Part shown: one piece after another, positions 9,121-17,388 of the stretch
Layout: every line of letters begins with the position of its first letter
Numbering within the stretch: the stretch's first letter is position 1
NCBI GenBank assembly: GCA_014376435.1
Contig: JACMRL010000039.1
Coordinates: 18,162 to 82,161, forward strand
Direction of reading: 5' to 3'
DNA: 64,000 bases
Source of the DNA: Bdellovibrio sp.
Lineage (GTDB): Bacteria > Bdellovibrionota > Bdellovibrionia > Bdellovibrionales > Bdellovibrionaceae
Made by a program: the position numbers and the translations under genes
The notes under the pieces: model-generated
Told to the model about the DNA's origin: nothing
Databases searched by the model: none
What the model saw: only the letters and a program-made list of their open reading frames with translations

Positions 9121-9660
9121 TTAGATGTCTTGGTCAACCGAACCTTTATTTGTTTCGCCAATTTTAACAGTGATATCAAACTGACGCCCTTGGCTTTTAA
9201 TCGGTGTCAGTGGATTTTGCACCACGCGACTTTGTAGCTTCGTAAAAATAGGCTCTTTAATCGCTAAGTGGTTGTCTTGTAGAACAACTTGTCGGGCGAT
9301 TTTTTGCTCAAGATTAATAATGATCGGCGCTTTAATATTTGCCGTCATTTGAGTTGGATCATCTGGAATTGTGATGATCGTTAAAAAAGCCGGAGTTTGA
9401 CTAGCTTGAAGTTTTAAAGACTCAAGATCGTTACGGTTTAAAGAGATATTATATTTGTGTCCGAAAAGCTCGGGCTCAAGAACTGGAAATGCGACCGAAG
9501 GAAGTTCACAGCTTTGCAGCCACGCAAAAATATCGTCATGTGGATCATCTAGTAAAACGAATTGTCGTAAATCCTGAAAGCCCAATAAGCCTTCGGTTAA
9601 GGTCAAAACGTCTTCGGCTTTTAGCTCAACTAAGCCAAAACGAGATGTTTTTATAACCAC
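9121..9660 (-). CDS. fliW: flagellar assembly factor FliW
   Basis: A 179-residue FliW with the family N-terminus (LTLTEGLLGFQDLRQFVLLD) and the central region LQSCELPSVAFPVLEP. FliW binds CsrA and relieves its repression of flagellin translation until free flagellin displaces it. The start is GTG with a strong SD (GGAGG, 5 nt upstream). It follows csrA on the same strand but is separated by 146 bp and the csrA terminator, so it probably has its own promoter. The C-terminal 25 residues extend past the usual FliW core. Confidence 0.93.
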   Translation of the reverse strand: MVIKTSRFGLVELKAEDVLTLTEGLLGFQDLRQFVLLDDPHDDIFAWLQSCELPSVAFPVLEPELFGHKYNISLNRNDLESLKLQASQTPAFLTIITIPDDPTQMTANIKAPIIINLEQKIARQVVLQDNHLAIKEPIFTKLQSRVVQNPLTPIKSQGRQFDITVKIGETNKGSVDQDI

Positions 9661-9787
9661 ACTGACCTCCTGCTGATAAATAAGACAAACGTAAATTAAA
9701 GAAAGGTTAATAAAATTCTGGACCTAAATCGAGGTCCTTGCAATTTTAATTGATAATGATGCGGGTGCTAACTTAAGAGAGCCTACA

Positions 9788-9822
9788 AAAAGCCCTCGAG
9801 TTGAAACTACTCGGGCTTTAAA
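9788..9822 (-). terminator. csrA terminator overlapping its stop codon
   Basis: On the minus strand the last csrA codons and the TAG stop form the left arm (AGCCC-GAGT) of a hairpin that closes with ACTC-GA-GGGCT and is followed by TTTTT. This is a factor-independent terminator with a two-base bulge. Because the stem includes the stop codon, a terminating ribosome would cover it. Confidence 0.7.
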
Positions 9823-10037
9823 AGTTTTGAAATATTCTTCACTTTATCTGAGCTAACTTGAACGGATTGATGATTTTGATCTTGAATGGCCATGTAGACC
9901 TCTTCACGATGAATTTTTGTATCTTTGGGGGCTTCAATGCCTAAGCGGACTTGCTTCCCTTTAATCTGCACCACGCGAATCTTGATGTGATCATCGATCG
10001 CGATGCTTTCTCCCAACTTCCTTGTAAGAACGAGCAT
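9807..10037 (-). CDS. csrA: carbon storage regulator CsrA
   Basis: A 76-residue CsrA RNA-binding regulator with the canonical N-terminus MLVLTRKLGESI and the GIEAPKDTKIHREEVY segment that carries the RNA-contacting arginine. It represses translation by covering GGA-containing leaders, in flagellated bacteria including that of flagellin. The SD AAGGAG precedes the ATG. It lies between flgL and fliW, the classic CsrA-FliW switch neighbourhood. The preceding gap has a sigma-28-like promoter, so its expression may rise late in flagellar assembly. Confidence 0.97.
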   Translation of the reverse strand: MLVLTRKLGESIAIDDHIKIRVVQIKGKQVRLGIEAPKDTKIHREEVYMAIQDQNHQSVQVSSDKVKNISKLLKPE

Positions 10038-10094
10038 GACTGACTCCTTGTCATTTCACTTTGCCTTTTGTCAATTTGCACAAAGCTCATTGAT

Positions 10095-10122
10095 ATATCG
10101 GCAAACACTAAAAAGAAGTTTA
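10095..10122 (-). promoter_or_regulatory. sigma-28 (FliA)-like promoter for csrA
   Basis: On the minus strand TAAA (10122-10119) is followed by 16 nt and GCCGATAT (10102-10095). The enterobacterial FliA consensus is TAAA-N15-GCCGATAA, so this fits with one extra spacer base and one -10 mismatch. It would start transcription about 50 nt before the csrA ATG, just after the flgL stop codon. Confidence 0.55.
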
Positions 10123-10132
10123 GTTATTTCTT

Positions 10133-11212
10133 CTACTTCAGAAAGTCAAGAAGGCTCATGTTTAGGATTTTGTTGGAAGTCTCCAAAGAGCCCTTCAGGG
10201 CCGCGTCGGAGCGGTTCAAATCTGTCATAACCTGAAATAAATCTGCATCTTCAAGTTGCGAAGTTACAGTTTTGTTATCAATAATTGTCTTCTGAATACC
10301 TTCTGATGAGGCATTCAGCTGATTAACACGACCACCGATTTCGGCGCGAGCCATATTGATCTGATTCAAGGCCTGGTCTAAAGGCTCTAAGGCATCTTGG
10401 ATTCCGTATTTATCATTCGTCTTCATTGCGGCCTCTAAACCACTGATCAAATTAAAAATATTTACGCCACTGCCGCCCGTTACCGGATCTTTTGTGCCTA
10501 GAGTTTGGATACGGCCCACCGAAGCGGGTCCACGAGTTTCTAATTTATTTTCTTCCAATTGTTCATTTTGAAACTGGCGATCGGCTTCCGCTAATTTTTG
10601 CTGCTGTAACTGATCCACCGTCGTCGGAGTTTCTGAAGAAGGTCGGATGCTTCCATCTTTACCCACTCCATTACCTAAGAAAACACGATCTCCCGTTAAA
10701 TTTAGCGCAACGAAGTTACCTTTTTGATTTTCAATCCTAATTTCATTATCGTCACCCGCGTACTCACCTTCACGGTTGAATGGCTGAGTTAAAGTTTTTT
10801 GTCCAGCGAATAAAAATCTTTCGCCTAAACGACGATTTGAAATTTCAACTACCGAATTATAAATTTGCGCAACTTCGGTTGATAACATTTCGCGTGGCAA
10901 ACCACCGTTGGTATCACTGGCTGCTTGCACGGCTAATTCTTTTGCACGTACGACGGCTTCACCTAGCTGAGCTAACGTAGATTCAGTTGTTTCAAGAAAA
11001 TTTTTGGCAAAGAAAATGTTTTTTTCGTATTGATCTAAGTTTTTATTCTCAGTGCGGTTTGTTAAAATTTTCGATGAGGCCACTGGGTCATCTGAAGGCT
11101 TGGTCACCCGCTTCATCGTTGCCGCTTGATTCTGCAACTGCGACAGCTCAGAACGATTCTTCTGAATATTGGTTAAAACTTGGCTTTGGTTCATTTTATC
11201 AGTTACGCGCAC
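10133..11212 (-). CDS. flgL: flagellar hook-associated protein 3
   Basis: A 359-residue FlgL that joins the hook-filament junction to flagellin. The N-terminal coiled D0/D1 helix (NIQKNRSELSQLQNQAAT), the KPSDDPVASSKIL motif shared with flagellin, and the C-terminal helix ending in NKILNMSLLDFLK are clear. It is normal in length, with a variable middle domain. It starts 16 nt after flgK, so the two are co-transcribed as usual. Confidence 0.95.
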   Translation of the reverse strand: MRVTDKMNQSQVLTNIQKNRSELSQLQNQAATMKRVTKPSDDPVASSKILTNRTENKNLDQYEKNIFFAKNFLETTESTLAQLGEAVVRAKELAVQAASDTNGGLPREMLSTEVAQIYNSVVEISNRRLGERFLFAGQKTLTQPFNREGEYAGDDNEIRIENQKGNFVALNLTGDRVFLGNGVGKDGSIRPSSETPTTVDQLQQQKLAEADRQFQNEQLEENKLETRGPASVGRIQTLGTKDPVTGGSGVNIFNLISGLEAAMKTNDKYGIQDALEPLDQALNQINMARAEIGGRVNQLNASSEGIQKTIIDNKTVTSQLEDADLFQVMTDLNRSDAALKGSLETSNKILNMSLLDFLK

Positions 11213-11228
11213 TTACTGAACCTTTCTA

Positions 11229-12641
11229 TTACAATCTTTTTAAGTTTAAAACTGTATCGAACATTTCATCGGCCATACGGATGATACGAGCAGAAGCTTC
11301 AAAAGATTTTTGAAACTCAATCATTTTTGCGGCTTCTTCATCTAAACTTACGCCGCTGGTTGCTTCGCGCATGTTTTTCAACTGATCAACAATATTTTTT
11401 TGTGATTCTAAACCGCTGTTCGCTCTTTGTGCCATAATCCCGATTTCGCCAACTTTTGCATTGTAAAATGAATCAAATGTAAATTGGCCCTCGCCCATGA
11501 CGGGTTTAAACTGTAACGAGTGAATAACATTAGCTGTAGCGTTATCGCCCGGCGCATTGGGTTTAGAACCCGCCGCAATTTTACCAACGTCATCGTTGAT
11601 CGCTTTATTAATTTTAAGTTGATCTAAACTAAAATTGCCATCAGCGGGAATATTAAAGAATTGCACGCCTTCTTTATTGTAACGATCAAAACCCTCGGCA
11701 TGCGCTTTATTAACTTCGTTGGCGATATTGTAAGATAATTCTTCTAACTGAGTTTTTAAATCCGTAACCATACCATCACGTAAATCAATCGCGCCGCCAA
11801 GGGCTCCGCGCTTGAACTGATCAGTAATATCAACGCGAGTTCCACCCTGACTTAATTCGTACAAGATTTGTGTTTGGTTATTTTCATTTGTCGATGTTTT
11901 TAATGCCGTCGAAGAAGTACCCGCCACTAAAATTCCGGTTTTACCCGCCGTAATATTTAACATCCCTGAAACATTATCTTCCGCGTAAGAGATGTCTAAT
12001 TTTTCAGATAGTTTTTTAACTAATAAATCACGACGATCGCGCTCGTCATTCGCCGATGCACCCGTCATTTCAACTTGTTGAATTTTTTCATTCAAAGTAG
12101 AAATTTCTTTCGTGAAACCATTTACTTCGCCAATGCCTGATTCGATTGTTTTATTTAAATCTGTCTTAACAGCGTCAATTTGACGATCCATATCTTGGAA
12201 ATTTTTAACCATCGCGTTTGCATTATCCTTAACCACGGTACGAGAAGTTAAACTTTCCGGATTATTTGCTAATTCGCGAAAGCCATTAAAGAAATCAGTC
12301 ATCGAGTTGTTTAAGCCTTTAACCGTTTGTTCATTGAACGCTGACTCTAAACGGCTTAATGCGCCGGAACGACCGTCTAAGTAAGCAAAGTTAGAACCTT
12401 CTTTTTCAATTTGTTTTTCAATCCAAGGATTATTTGTACGATTAATTGCGCCCGTCATTGAACCGGTACCGATGCGATATTTACCTTCATCGACTGCGGG
12501 ATTAGAAAGAACATCTACGCGCTGTCTAGAATAACCTTCAGTCGATTTGTTCGCGATATTGTGTGACGTTGTTTGCAAAGCCGATTGGCTGACTTGCATC
12601 CCACGACGACCCATATCTAACAAACCATGTATTTTGGCCAT
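11229..12641 (-). CDS. flgK: flagellar hook-associated protein 1
   Basis: A 470-residue FlgK that sits between hook and FlgL. The N-terminal rod/hook family signature is present (LQTTSHNIANKSTEGYSRQRV), and the C-terminal helix ends MADEMFDTVLNLKRL, the D0 pair typical of the family. FlgN and FlgM are encoded just upstream and FlgL just downstream, the common order for late hook-junction genes. FlgN is the expected export chaperone for this protein and FlgL. Confidence 0.95.
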   Translation of the reverse strand: MAKIHGLLDMGRRGMQVSQSALQTTSHNIANKSTEGYSRQRVDVLSNPAVDEGKYRIGTGSMTGAINRTNNPWIEKQIEKEGSNFAYLDGRSGALSRLESAFNEQTVKGLNNSMTDFFNGFRELANNPESLTSRTVVKDNANAMVKNFQDMDRQIDAVKTDLNKTIESGIGEVNGFTKEISTLNEKIQQVEMTGASANDERDRRDLLVKKLSEKLDISYAEDNVSGMLNITAGKTGILVAGTSSTALKTSTNENNQTQILYELSQGGTRVDITDQFKRGALGGAIDLRDGMVTDLKTQLEELSYNIANEVNKAHAEGFDRYNKEGVQFFNIPADGNFSLDQLKINKAINDDVGKIAAGSKPNAPGDNATANVIHSLQFKPVMGEGQFTFDSFYNAKVGEIGIMAQRANSGLESQKNIVDQLKNMREATSGVSLDEEAAKMIEFQKSFEASARIIRMADEMFDTVLNLKRL

Positions 12642-12686
12642 CCTAGCCTTTCTTTGCCCTATTCAGGCGAATAACAAAAATTTAGT

Positions 12687-13196
12687 TTAAGCTTCCTTGC
12701 TTACTAAATGTCCCGCTTTATCAAAACTTGGTTGGTAAGCGCCTTTTTTCTGATAAGTTTTTTGGCTTCCCATCAGAGTATCTTTAATATTTTGCATGGC
12801 TGAATTCACGTTATTTAAAGCTGATTCAGCGTACTGGGCATTATCTTTATTAATATCAACAAGTCTTTTTGTTAAGATTTCCAAAGTTGAATGAATGGAT
12901 CTTAGACGATCCGCTTCCGCACCACCAATTTTTTGTGCAATTTCTAACAATCGAGGTTCGACGGTATCGGCCCCCACGTGTTGTGCTAATTCAACGGCGT
13001 AATTTAAACGTAAGCCATCAAGGCCACGAATTTTAAATAAGATCGTTTCTTTCAACGAATTATTTTCATTTAATTTAATAATTTGAGTTTGAATTAGAAA
13101 TTCTTTTTCTTTACGAACACAGTCTAATAACAAACGATACTGCTTCGTAAGCTCTTCTAAATTTCCAACTAATTTTGTAAAAATCTTTTCTTTCAT
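12687..13196 (-). CDS. flgN: FlgN-family flagellar export chaperone
   Basis: A 169-residue, mostly helical protein matching FlgN in length, heptad-rich pattern (LEELTKQYRLLLDCVRKEKE) and position between flgM and flgK. FlgN keeps FlgK and FlgL unfolded and delivers them to the export ATPase. Sequence conservation in this family is low, so position and helical pattern carry most of the weight. It begins about 40 nt after flgM. Confidence 0.85.
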   Translation of the reverse strand: MKEKIFTKLVGNLEELTKQYRLLLDCVRKEKEFLIQTQIIKLNENNSLKETILFKIRGLDGLRLNYAVELAQHVGADTVEPRLLEIAQKIGGAEADRLRSIHSTLEILTKRLVDINKDNAQYAESALNNVNSAMQNIKDTLMGSQKTYQKKGAYQPSFDKAGHLVSKEA

Positions 13197-13235
13197 CTAA
13201 GTCCTCATCCTTGAACTTATTAATTAACTAACTAC

Positions 13236-13583
13236 TTACTCGTTTGAAGCATTTCCAGACGAGAACATCTGTTCATCGACTAACCGGTCGGCAACCGCTT
13301 TAGAATCAACTTTGTATTTTCCAGCATCGATTAGCTTTTGAAATTTATCAACTTTAGCTTGGTCAACATCAGGAACTGAATTCGCTAAATCCTTAATTTG
13401 TTGTAAATCTTGTGCACGAGCAGATAGATTAACTTTTGTTGCATCAATTCCCGCAGGTTGCACGGCAGCCGCATTTTTTGAATCTTGCAGCGTACTGGCT
13501 TTACCTTTTTCGGCTGCTTTTTCTGCTTTCGAAGAATCAGAAAGATTTAAATTTTGTCCGACTTTATTATGTGTAATCTTCAT
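13236..13583 (-). CDS. flgM: anti-sigma-28 factor FlgM
   Basis: A 115-residue FlgM. The C-terminal half has the sigma-binding pattern seen in the family (VNLSARAQDLQQIKDLANS, then a K-x-LIDAGKYKVDSKAVADRLVDE helix). The N-terminal half is low-complexity and probably unfolded, as expected for export through the flagellum. It holds FliA inactive until the hook is complete. The SD GGAGG precedes the ATG. No sigma-28 site is visible directly upstream, so it probably depends on the upstream operon promoter. Confidence 0.88.
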   Translation of the reverse strand: MKITHNKVGQNLNLSDSSKAEKAAEKGKASTLQDSKNAAAVQPAGIDATKVNLSARAQDLQQIKDLANSVPDVDQAKVDKFQKLIDAGKYKVDSKAVADRLVDEQMFSSGNASNE

Positions 13584-13635
13584 CGTAAACCTCCAACGTT
13601 TTCATAGTGTATCACAGAGAGACGTTTGCACCAAA

Positions 13636-14334
13636 TCATTCTGAGACATTCGGCTTAACAGTCCAAAACAAAGGGCTGGATGAACTAACCCAACCTAGCT
13701 GTTGTCCGGCCTGAATTTTGTCTCCCGGTGACAATTGCTGGTCGGGTCCAAGCCCTGTTCCGCGTGTCAGAATGAGACTTTCTAGCCCATTGTCGTGCTG
13801 AATCTGATACTGCATCTGGTCCATCTCTAAGTACTTTTTATCTAGCAAAGTTCCGACCCAAGGATTTTTAAGTTCGGCACGTTGGTCCGGTGCTGTTTGA
13901 AATTTATATGTCGTGGAATTAATTTTTTCTGATGGATTCTGTGAAACCGCACCCGAAAAATTTGTTTTACTCGTTAGCTCGATCGGTCCCACCGGCTTAT
14001 CAATCTTCGGTTTTAAGCCAAGTTGAGTTCCGTATTTTTGCATCAGCTGATCGTGAATAATGTTCGAAAGCCCGATCCCGCCCGACTTTCCCCATTTTTC
14101 TGCATACTGATCATCTAACTGATCTTGAAATATTTTTTCAGCGTTATTTTGTTTGATGAATCCACTTTCGTGAACGGTAGCACGCATCTGCTTCATCATT
14201 TCACGGATGAAATGTTTTTCGTACATATCCGAAACTTCACGAAACTTTTCTTCTGTAACCACGTTCTTCTTTTCGGCCATAGGCCCAGCGTTTAACGGAT
14301 TCAGGGTATTATTGAGTTTAGGTATTTCACTCAT
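13636..14334 (-). CDS. flgJ: FlgJ-like rod-binding protein with a degenerate LytM-like tail
   Basis: A 232-residue protein. Residues about 25-110 form the FlgJ N-terminal rod-binding domain (MYEKHFIREMMKQMRA, then FQDQLDDQYAEKWGKSGGIGLSNII). The muramidase half of enterobacterial FlgJ is missing. Instead the C-terminal part (about 160-232) resembles the end of an M23/LytM fold: HDNGLESLIL, LSPGDKIQAGQQLGWVSSSSPLFWTV. The zinc-binding HxH of M23 enzymes is absent, so it is probably not catalytic. It acts in the periplasm as a rod cap or scaffold. It lies next to flgI as in other flagellar operons. Confidence 0.82.
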   Translation of the reverse strand: MSEIPKLNNTLNPLNAGPMAEKKNVVTEEKFREVSDMYEKHFIREMMKQMRATVHESGFIKQNNAEKIFQDQLDDQYAEKWGKSGGIGLSNIIHDQLMQKYGTQLGLKPKIDKPVGPIELTSKTNFSGAVSQNPSEKINSTTYKFQTAPDQRAELKNPWVGTLLDKKYLEMDQMQYQIQHDNGLESLILTRGTGLGPDQQLSPGDKIQAGQQLGWVSSSSPLFWTVKPNVSE

Positions 14335-14415
14335 GTTTATTTTCGCCTTCTTGGCTGATGGTGGATAAAAAAAGTCGGGAGATTCCTGTCATTTCATTTG
14401 CGCCTTTGACTGCGC

Positions 14416-14438
14416 GATCGCATCCGTGCGATCTTTTT
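14416..14438 (+). terminator. terminator-like hairpin on the plus strand inside the flagellar block
   Basis: GATCGCA (14416-14422) pairs perfectly with TGCGATC (14427-14433) around the loop TCCG and is followed by TTTTT (14434-14438). It has the form of a factor-independent terminator for plus-strand transcription, yet no plus-strand gene lies upstream. It may end a small or antisense RNA, or be a chance structure in the flgI-flgJ gap. Confidence 0.45.
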
Positions 14439-14581
14439 CGAGTGCAAGCGACCACAATAACAATCATCCTTGATTTATTATTGCTTAAGCTGATGTGAAA
14501 ATTTTCCTGCGAGGGATATTCTAACATTTTTTGCAGCACCCGAACCTTCCTTGGTTATGAAACTTGAGGACCCTCCCCGTT

Positions 14582-14608
14582 CACTTATTCACATCCTGTG
14601 AGTAAGTG
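14582..14608. repeat. 11-bp hairpin just after flgI
   Basis: Bases 14582-14592 pair with 14598-14608 (ten Watson-Crick pairs and one G:T) around the loop ATCCT. It lies 14 nt past the flgI stop and has no T-run in the direction of flgI transcription. It could stabilise or partly terminate the flgF-flgI message. The remaining flgI-flgJ gap (287 bp) holds no convincing gene. Confidence 0.45.
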
Positions 14609-14621
14609 AGTAAAAAATAAA

Positions 14622-15629
14622 TTACATCGTCTCGAGCTCACCGTGTAGAGCTCCTGCAGCCTTCACAGATTGTAGAATCGAGATTAAATCTTTTGGTGAT
14701 ACGCCCAGCTTGTTCAATGCTTGAACTAGGTCACCAACGTTTGCACCCGTATCTAAAACGGTTATTTTATCGTCAGCAGATTCTTTTGATTTTTTATTTT
14801 TATCATCTGAAACTTTTAAAGTTAAACTTCCGTGGCTTAAACCAACTTTAGAAATTTTAACTCTTTCACCGATCACGATCGTTCCCGTTTTTTCATTAAT
14901 AACCACTCGCGCTTTTTGATCGGGATTAATTTCGATGGCTTCGATCGTTGCCATTAACTCGACGCCTTTGTTTTCATAAGAAGCCGGAGTAATGATATCA
15001 ATCGTGCCGGCATCTTTAGCTGATGCATACTGTCCACCTAATTCGCGATTGATCGTTAGAATTGTGCGTGCCGCCGTCGTAAAATCAGGATTATGTAAAG
15101 TCATACGGTACATTTTGCGTGATGAAAAATCCGCTTGGATATCGCGTTCGATCATCGCGCCGTTTGGAATGCGACCGGCAGTGGTATGAACATCTTTACC
15201 ATCACCCGTCACGGAAACGGCACCTTGCGCCACTGCGAAGACTTCGTCATTCGCCGCGCGCAAAGGAGCTTGCAATAAAGTTCCGCCGACTAGCGAAGAT
15301 GAATCACCTACGCTACTGACCGTAATATCTAAAGGATTTCCCGCTTTAGCAAAGGCCGGCAATGTAGCCGTAATAATAACGGCCGCAACATTTTTACTTT
15401 GAATATCAGCTTTATCTAACTTGACGCCTAATTTTTCAATTAAACGACCGAAAGATTTACTGGTAAATTCAGCCTGCGTATCGCCCGTACCCTTTAGGCC
15501 CACAACTAGTCCGTAACCGATGAGTTGGTTCTCACGAACTCCACGAATGCTAGCAATATCTTTTAAACGAGCTGCTTCAGAAGTAACTGAGAAAAAGATT
15601 AGTCCGCTAATCAATAATTTGGTCATCAT
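14622..15629 (-). CDS. flgI: flagellar P-ring protein FlgI
   Basis: A 335-residue FlgI with a Sec signal peptide (ends near SEAARLKDIA) and strong family motifs: RGVRENQLIGYGLVVGL, GTGDTQ and LLQAPLRAANDEVFAVAQG. It builds the periplasmic ring around the flagellar rod in the peptidoglycan layer. It starts with ATGATG overlapping the end of flgH. Length and conservation are normal, in contrast to the divergent FlgH next to it. Confidence 0.97.
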   Translation of the reverse strand: MMTKLLISGLIFFSVTSEAARLKDIASIRGVRENQLIGYGLVVGLKGTGDTQAEFTSKSFGRLIEKLGVKLDKADIQSKNVAAVIITATLPAFAKAGNPLDITVSSVGDSSSLVGGTLLQAPLRAANDEVFAVAQGAVSVTGDGKDVHTTAGRIPNGAMIERDIQADFSSRKMYRMTLHNPDFTTAARTILTINRELGGQYASAKDAGTIDIITPASYENKGVELMATIEAIEINPDQKARVVINEKTGTIVIGERVKISKVGLSHGSLTLKVSDDKNKKSKESADDKITVLDTGANVGDLVQALNKLGVSPKDLISILQSVKAAGALHGELETM

Positions 15630-16501
15630 TCCGCAGTCCTTTTAACGTGAATTACATCATACTGTGCATCTAATAATTTATTGGAACTAACTCCGGCATC
15701 ATTGAAATCTTCCGCGCGCACTAAAGCCGTCGCGATGACTTTATAAGGTTTCTTTTTGATGGTTAAAAACTGTTGGCCACGGATGCGGTACAAACCATCA
15801 TCCATTTTTTCAACGATTCTAGATGGAACCATTTCGATATCCTTAAGATCGATTTTTTCTTCTTTTTCTGCGACGACCGGTTTTTTCTCTTGCGCAGGCT
15901 CACGCTTAGCTTCTGGTTCTGGCGCGTACATGTCTGCACTTAGCGCCGGAACTATTTCACCTTTAGCCACACGCTCAGCTTGTAACTTTTTTTCTTCTTC
16001 CACTTGAGCTAAGCGAATTTTTTCTGCATCGGCTTTTTTAGAATCTTCGTCAGCTTGCTTTTTTTGCTCGTCTAATTGCTTCATTAAGTCTTGAATAACC
16101 GCAACTTTACTTTCCACCATCTTTAGAGCAGAACCTTCCATCTTAATCGATGTTGGGTCACCTTCACGACGGTGCTTGTTTTCGGCAAATAGATAGCTTG
16201 ATTGACCTTCCATTTTCCATAAAGAGCCGGCTGAGCCGTAAAGCTCAGACTCTTCTTCCATTTTTAGGCGAGTCATACGTTTATATTGGCGATCTGAAGG
16301 TGGCGCCATATTATTTAATTCTGAAAATTTAGTTAATGGTTCTTCATCATTTTCCGATATTGTTTCAGTTTTTACGTCTGACTTAGCTTCAACCTGGGCC
16401 GGTTCTTCTAAGGGTGCCACCGGTGGTTCATTTTTAGTTAACCAGCTAGCACAGCTTTGTAAAATAATCGCGGTACAAATAATAGATACCAGTTTTCTCA
16501 T
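15626..16501 (-). CDS. flgH: divergent FlgH-like L-ring lipoprotein with a coiled-coil insertion
   Basis: A 291-residue lipoprotein (lipobox LQSC, lipidated C17) placed between flgA and flgI, where FlgH belongs. FlgH-like pieces remain: GSLWKMEGQSSYLFAEN, REGDPTSIKMEG, and near the end a DGLYRIRGQQFLTI ... YKVIATALVRAEDF segment. Between them (about residues 125-215) lies a charged Lys/Glu/Gln-rich stretch predicted as coiled coil, which ordinary FlgH lacks. It would form the outer-membrane bushing of the basal body. The identity rests on position, lipobox and these motifs. Confidence 0.75.
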   Translation of the reverse strand: MRKLVSIICTAIILQSCASWLTKNEPPVAPLEEPAQVEAKSDVKTETISENDEEPLTKFSELNNMAPPSDRQYKRMTRLKMEEESELYGSAGSLWKMEGQSSYLFAENKHRREGDPTSIKMEGSALKMVESKVAVIQDLMKQLDEQKKQADEDSKKADAEKIRLAQVEEEKKLQAERVAKGEIVPALSADMYAPEPEAKREPAQEKKPVVAEKEEKIDLKDIEMVPSRIVEKMDDGLYRIRGQQFLTIKKKPYKVIATALVRAEDFNDAGVSSNKLLDAQYDVIHVKRTAE

Positions 16502-17388
16502 TACTCAATCCTCACAAGTCCACGTTCAACAACTTTAGCCGCAAATACTTTTTGCGAATCTATATTCTTAATTCGAATGACATCACCGATTGATCCGCCC
16601 TCTTCAACGAGGGCTGACATTGAAACTTCAAATGAACTATTGCCGGAAATAGCTTTAACCATTTGGCCTTTTTTCATCACTTGTTCTTTTTTAAGGTCAG
16701 AAAATAAAATTGTTTGGCCGGCATTCATAAAACGCACAGCCTGCATTCCCATAATCGAATCTGCATTTTGCGCGGTCTCTCGCAAATTAGTGATTTGCCG
16801 TTTTTCTAATGCCAGCATATCTTCCGTAATCACGTCGCCCACTTTAACCGAGCGGTTTAAAACCGGAATTTTTTGATATCTTTTGATTTCGGCAACAACC
16901 CAACCTTTGCGATCAGGTTGGCGGCTTGAATAAATAGGAATCATCGTTGAAGTTTTACTCATGTCCACGTTTAAATCTAAATTCCAGTCACTCGGTAAAT
17001 TTGAAGGAACCGAAGAAACTTGAATTTGCACGTCACAAGTTGCGCAGTTCATATGGATATGATTTTTAATTTTTCTTTCAACTTCCATACGTGAAACGGC
17101 ATTTTTACTACGTAAAATCTTCAGTTCACTCGGTAAGATAAAGTGAGCTCTGAGTGGTCTTAACATTTTAGCTAAAGCCATTTTTTCAATGCGGTTTGTT
17201 TTACTATCACCAATGTGAATTTGTTTTAACTCAGAAACCATATCTTCATCTAAATTTTTAGCTTCAACGATATCGTAGGCAGAAATTTCCGCCCGGGGCG
17301 AGACTTCAATCGCCGAAGAAAAAGTTAACTCAGGCTGAGCTTTCGCAAAACTAATTAAAGGGAATAATACAATTAAAAACTTTATCAT
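16501..17388 (-). CDS. flgA: flagellar P-ring assembly protein FlgA (SAF domain)
   Basis: A 295-residue secreted FlgA, with a signal peptide cleaved near FAKAQPE. The SAF-type half is clear: KIPVLNRSVKVGDVITEDMLALEKRQI, then MQAVRFMNAGQTILFSDLKKEQVMKKGQ and the final VRIKNIDSQKVFAAKVVERGLV. FlgA chaperones FlgI polymerisation in the periplasm. The N-terminal 120 residues are poorly conserved. It overlaps flgG by 4 nt and abuts flgH. Confidence 0.9.
   Translation of the reverse strand: MIKFLIVLFPLISFAKAQPELTFSSAIEVSPRAEISAYDIVEAKNLDEDMVSELKQIHIGDSKTNRIEKMALAKMLRPLRAHFILPSELKILRSKNAVSRMEVERKIKNHIHMNCATCDVQIQVSSVPSNLPSDWNLDLNVDMSKTSTMIPIYSSRQPDRKGWVVAEIKRYQKIPVLNRSVKVGDVITEDMLALEKRQITNLRETAQNADSIMGMQAVRFMNAGQTILFSDLKKEQVMKKGQMVKAISGNSSFEVSMSALVEEGGSIGDVIRIKNIDSQKVFAAKVVERGLVRIE

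Noticed and set aside
14327..14539. 70-codon minus-strand frame between flgI and flgJ
   Set aside because: It runs through a terminator-like hairpin, has no family-like pattern, and is rich in unusual Arg/Lys/Ser codons. It overlaps the flgJ start without a good ribosome site.
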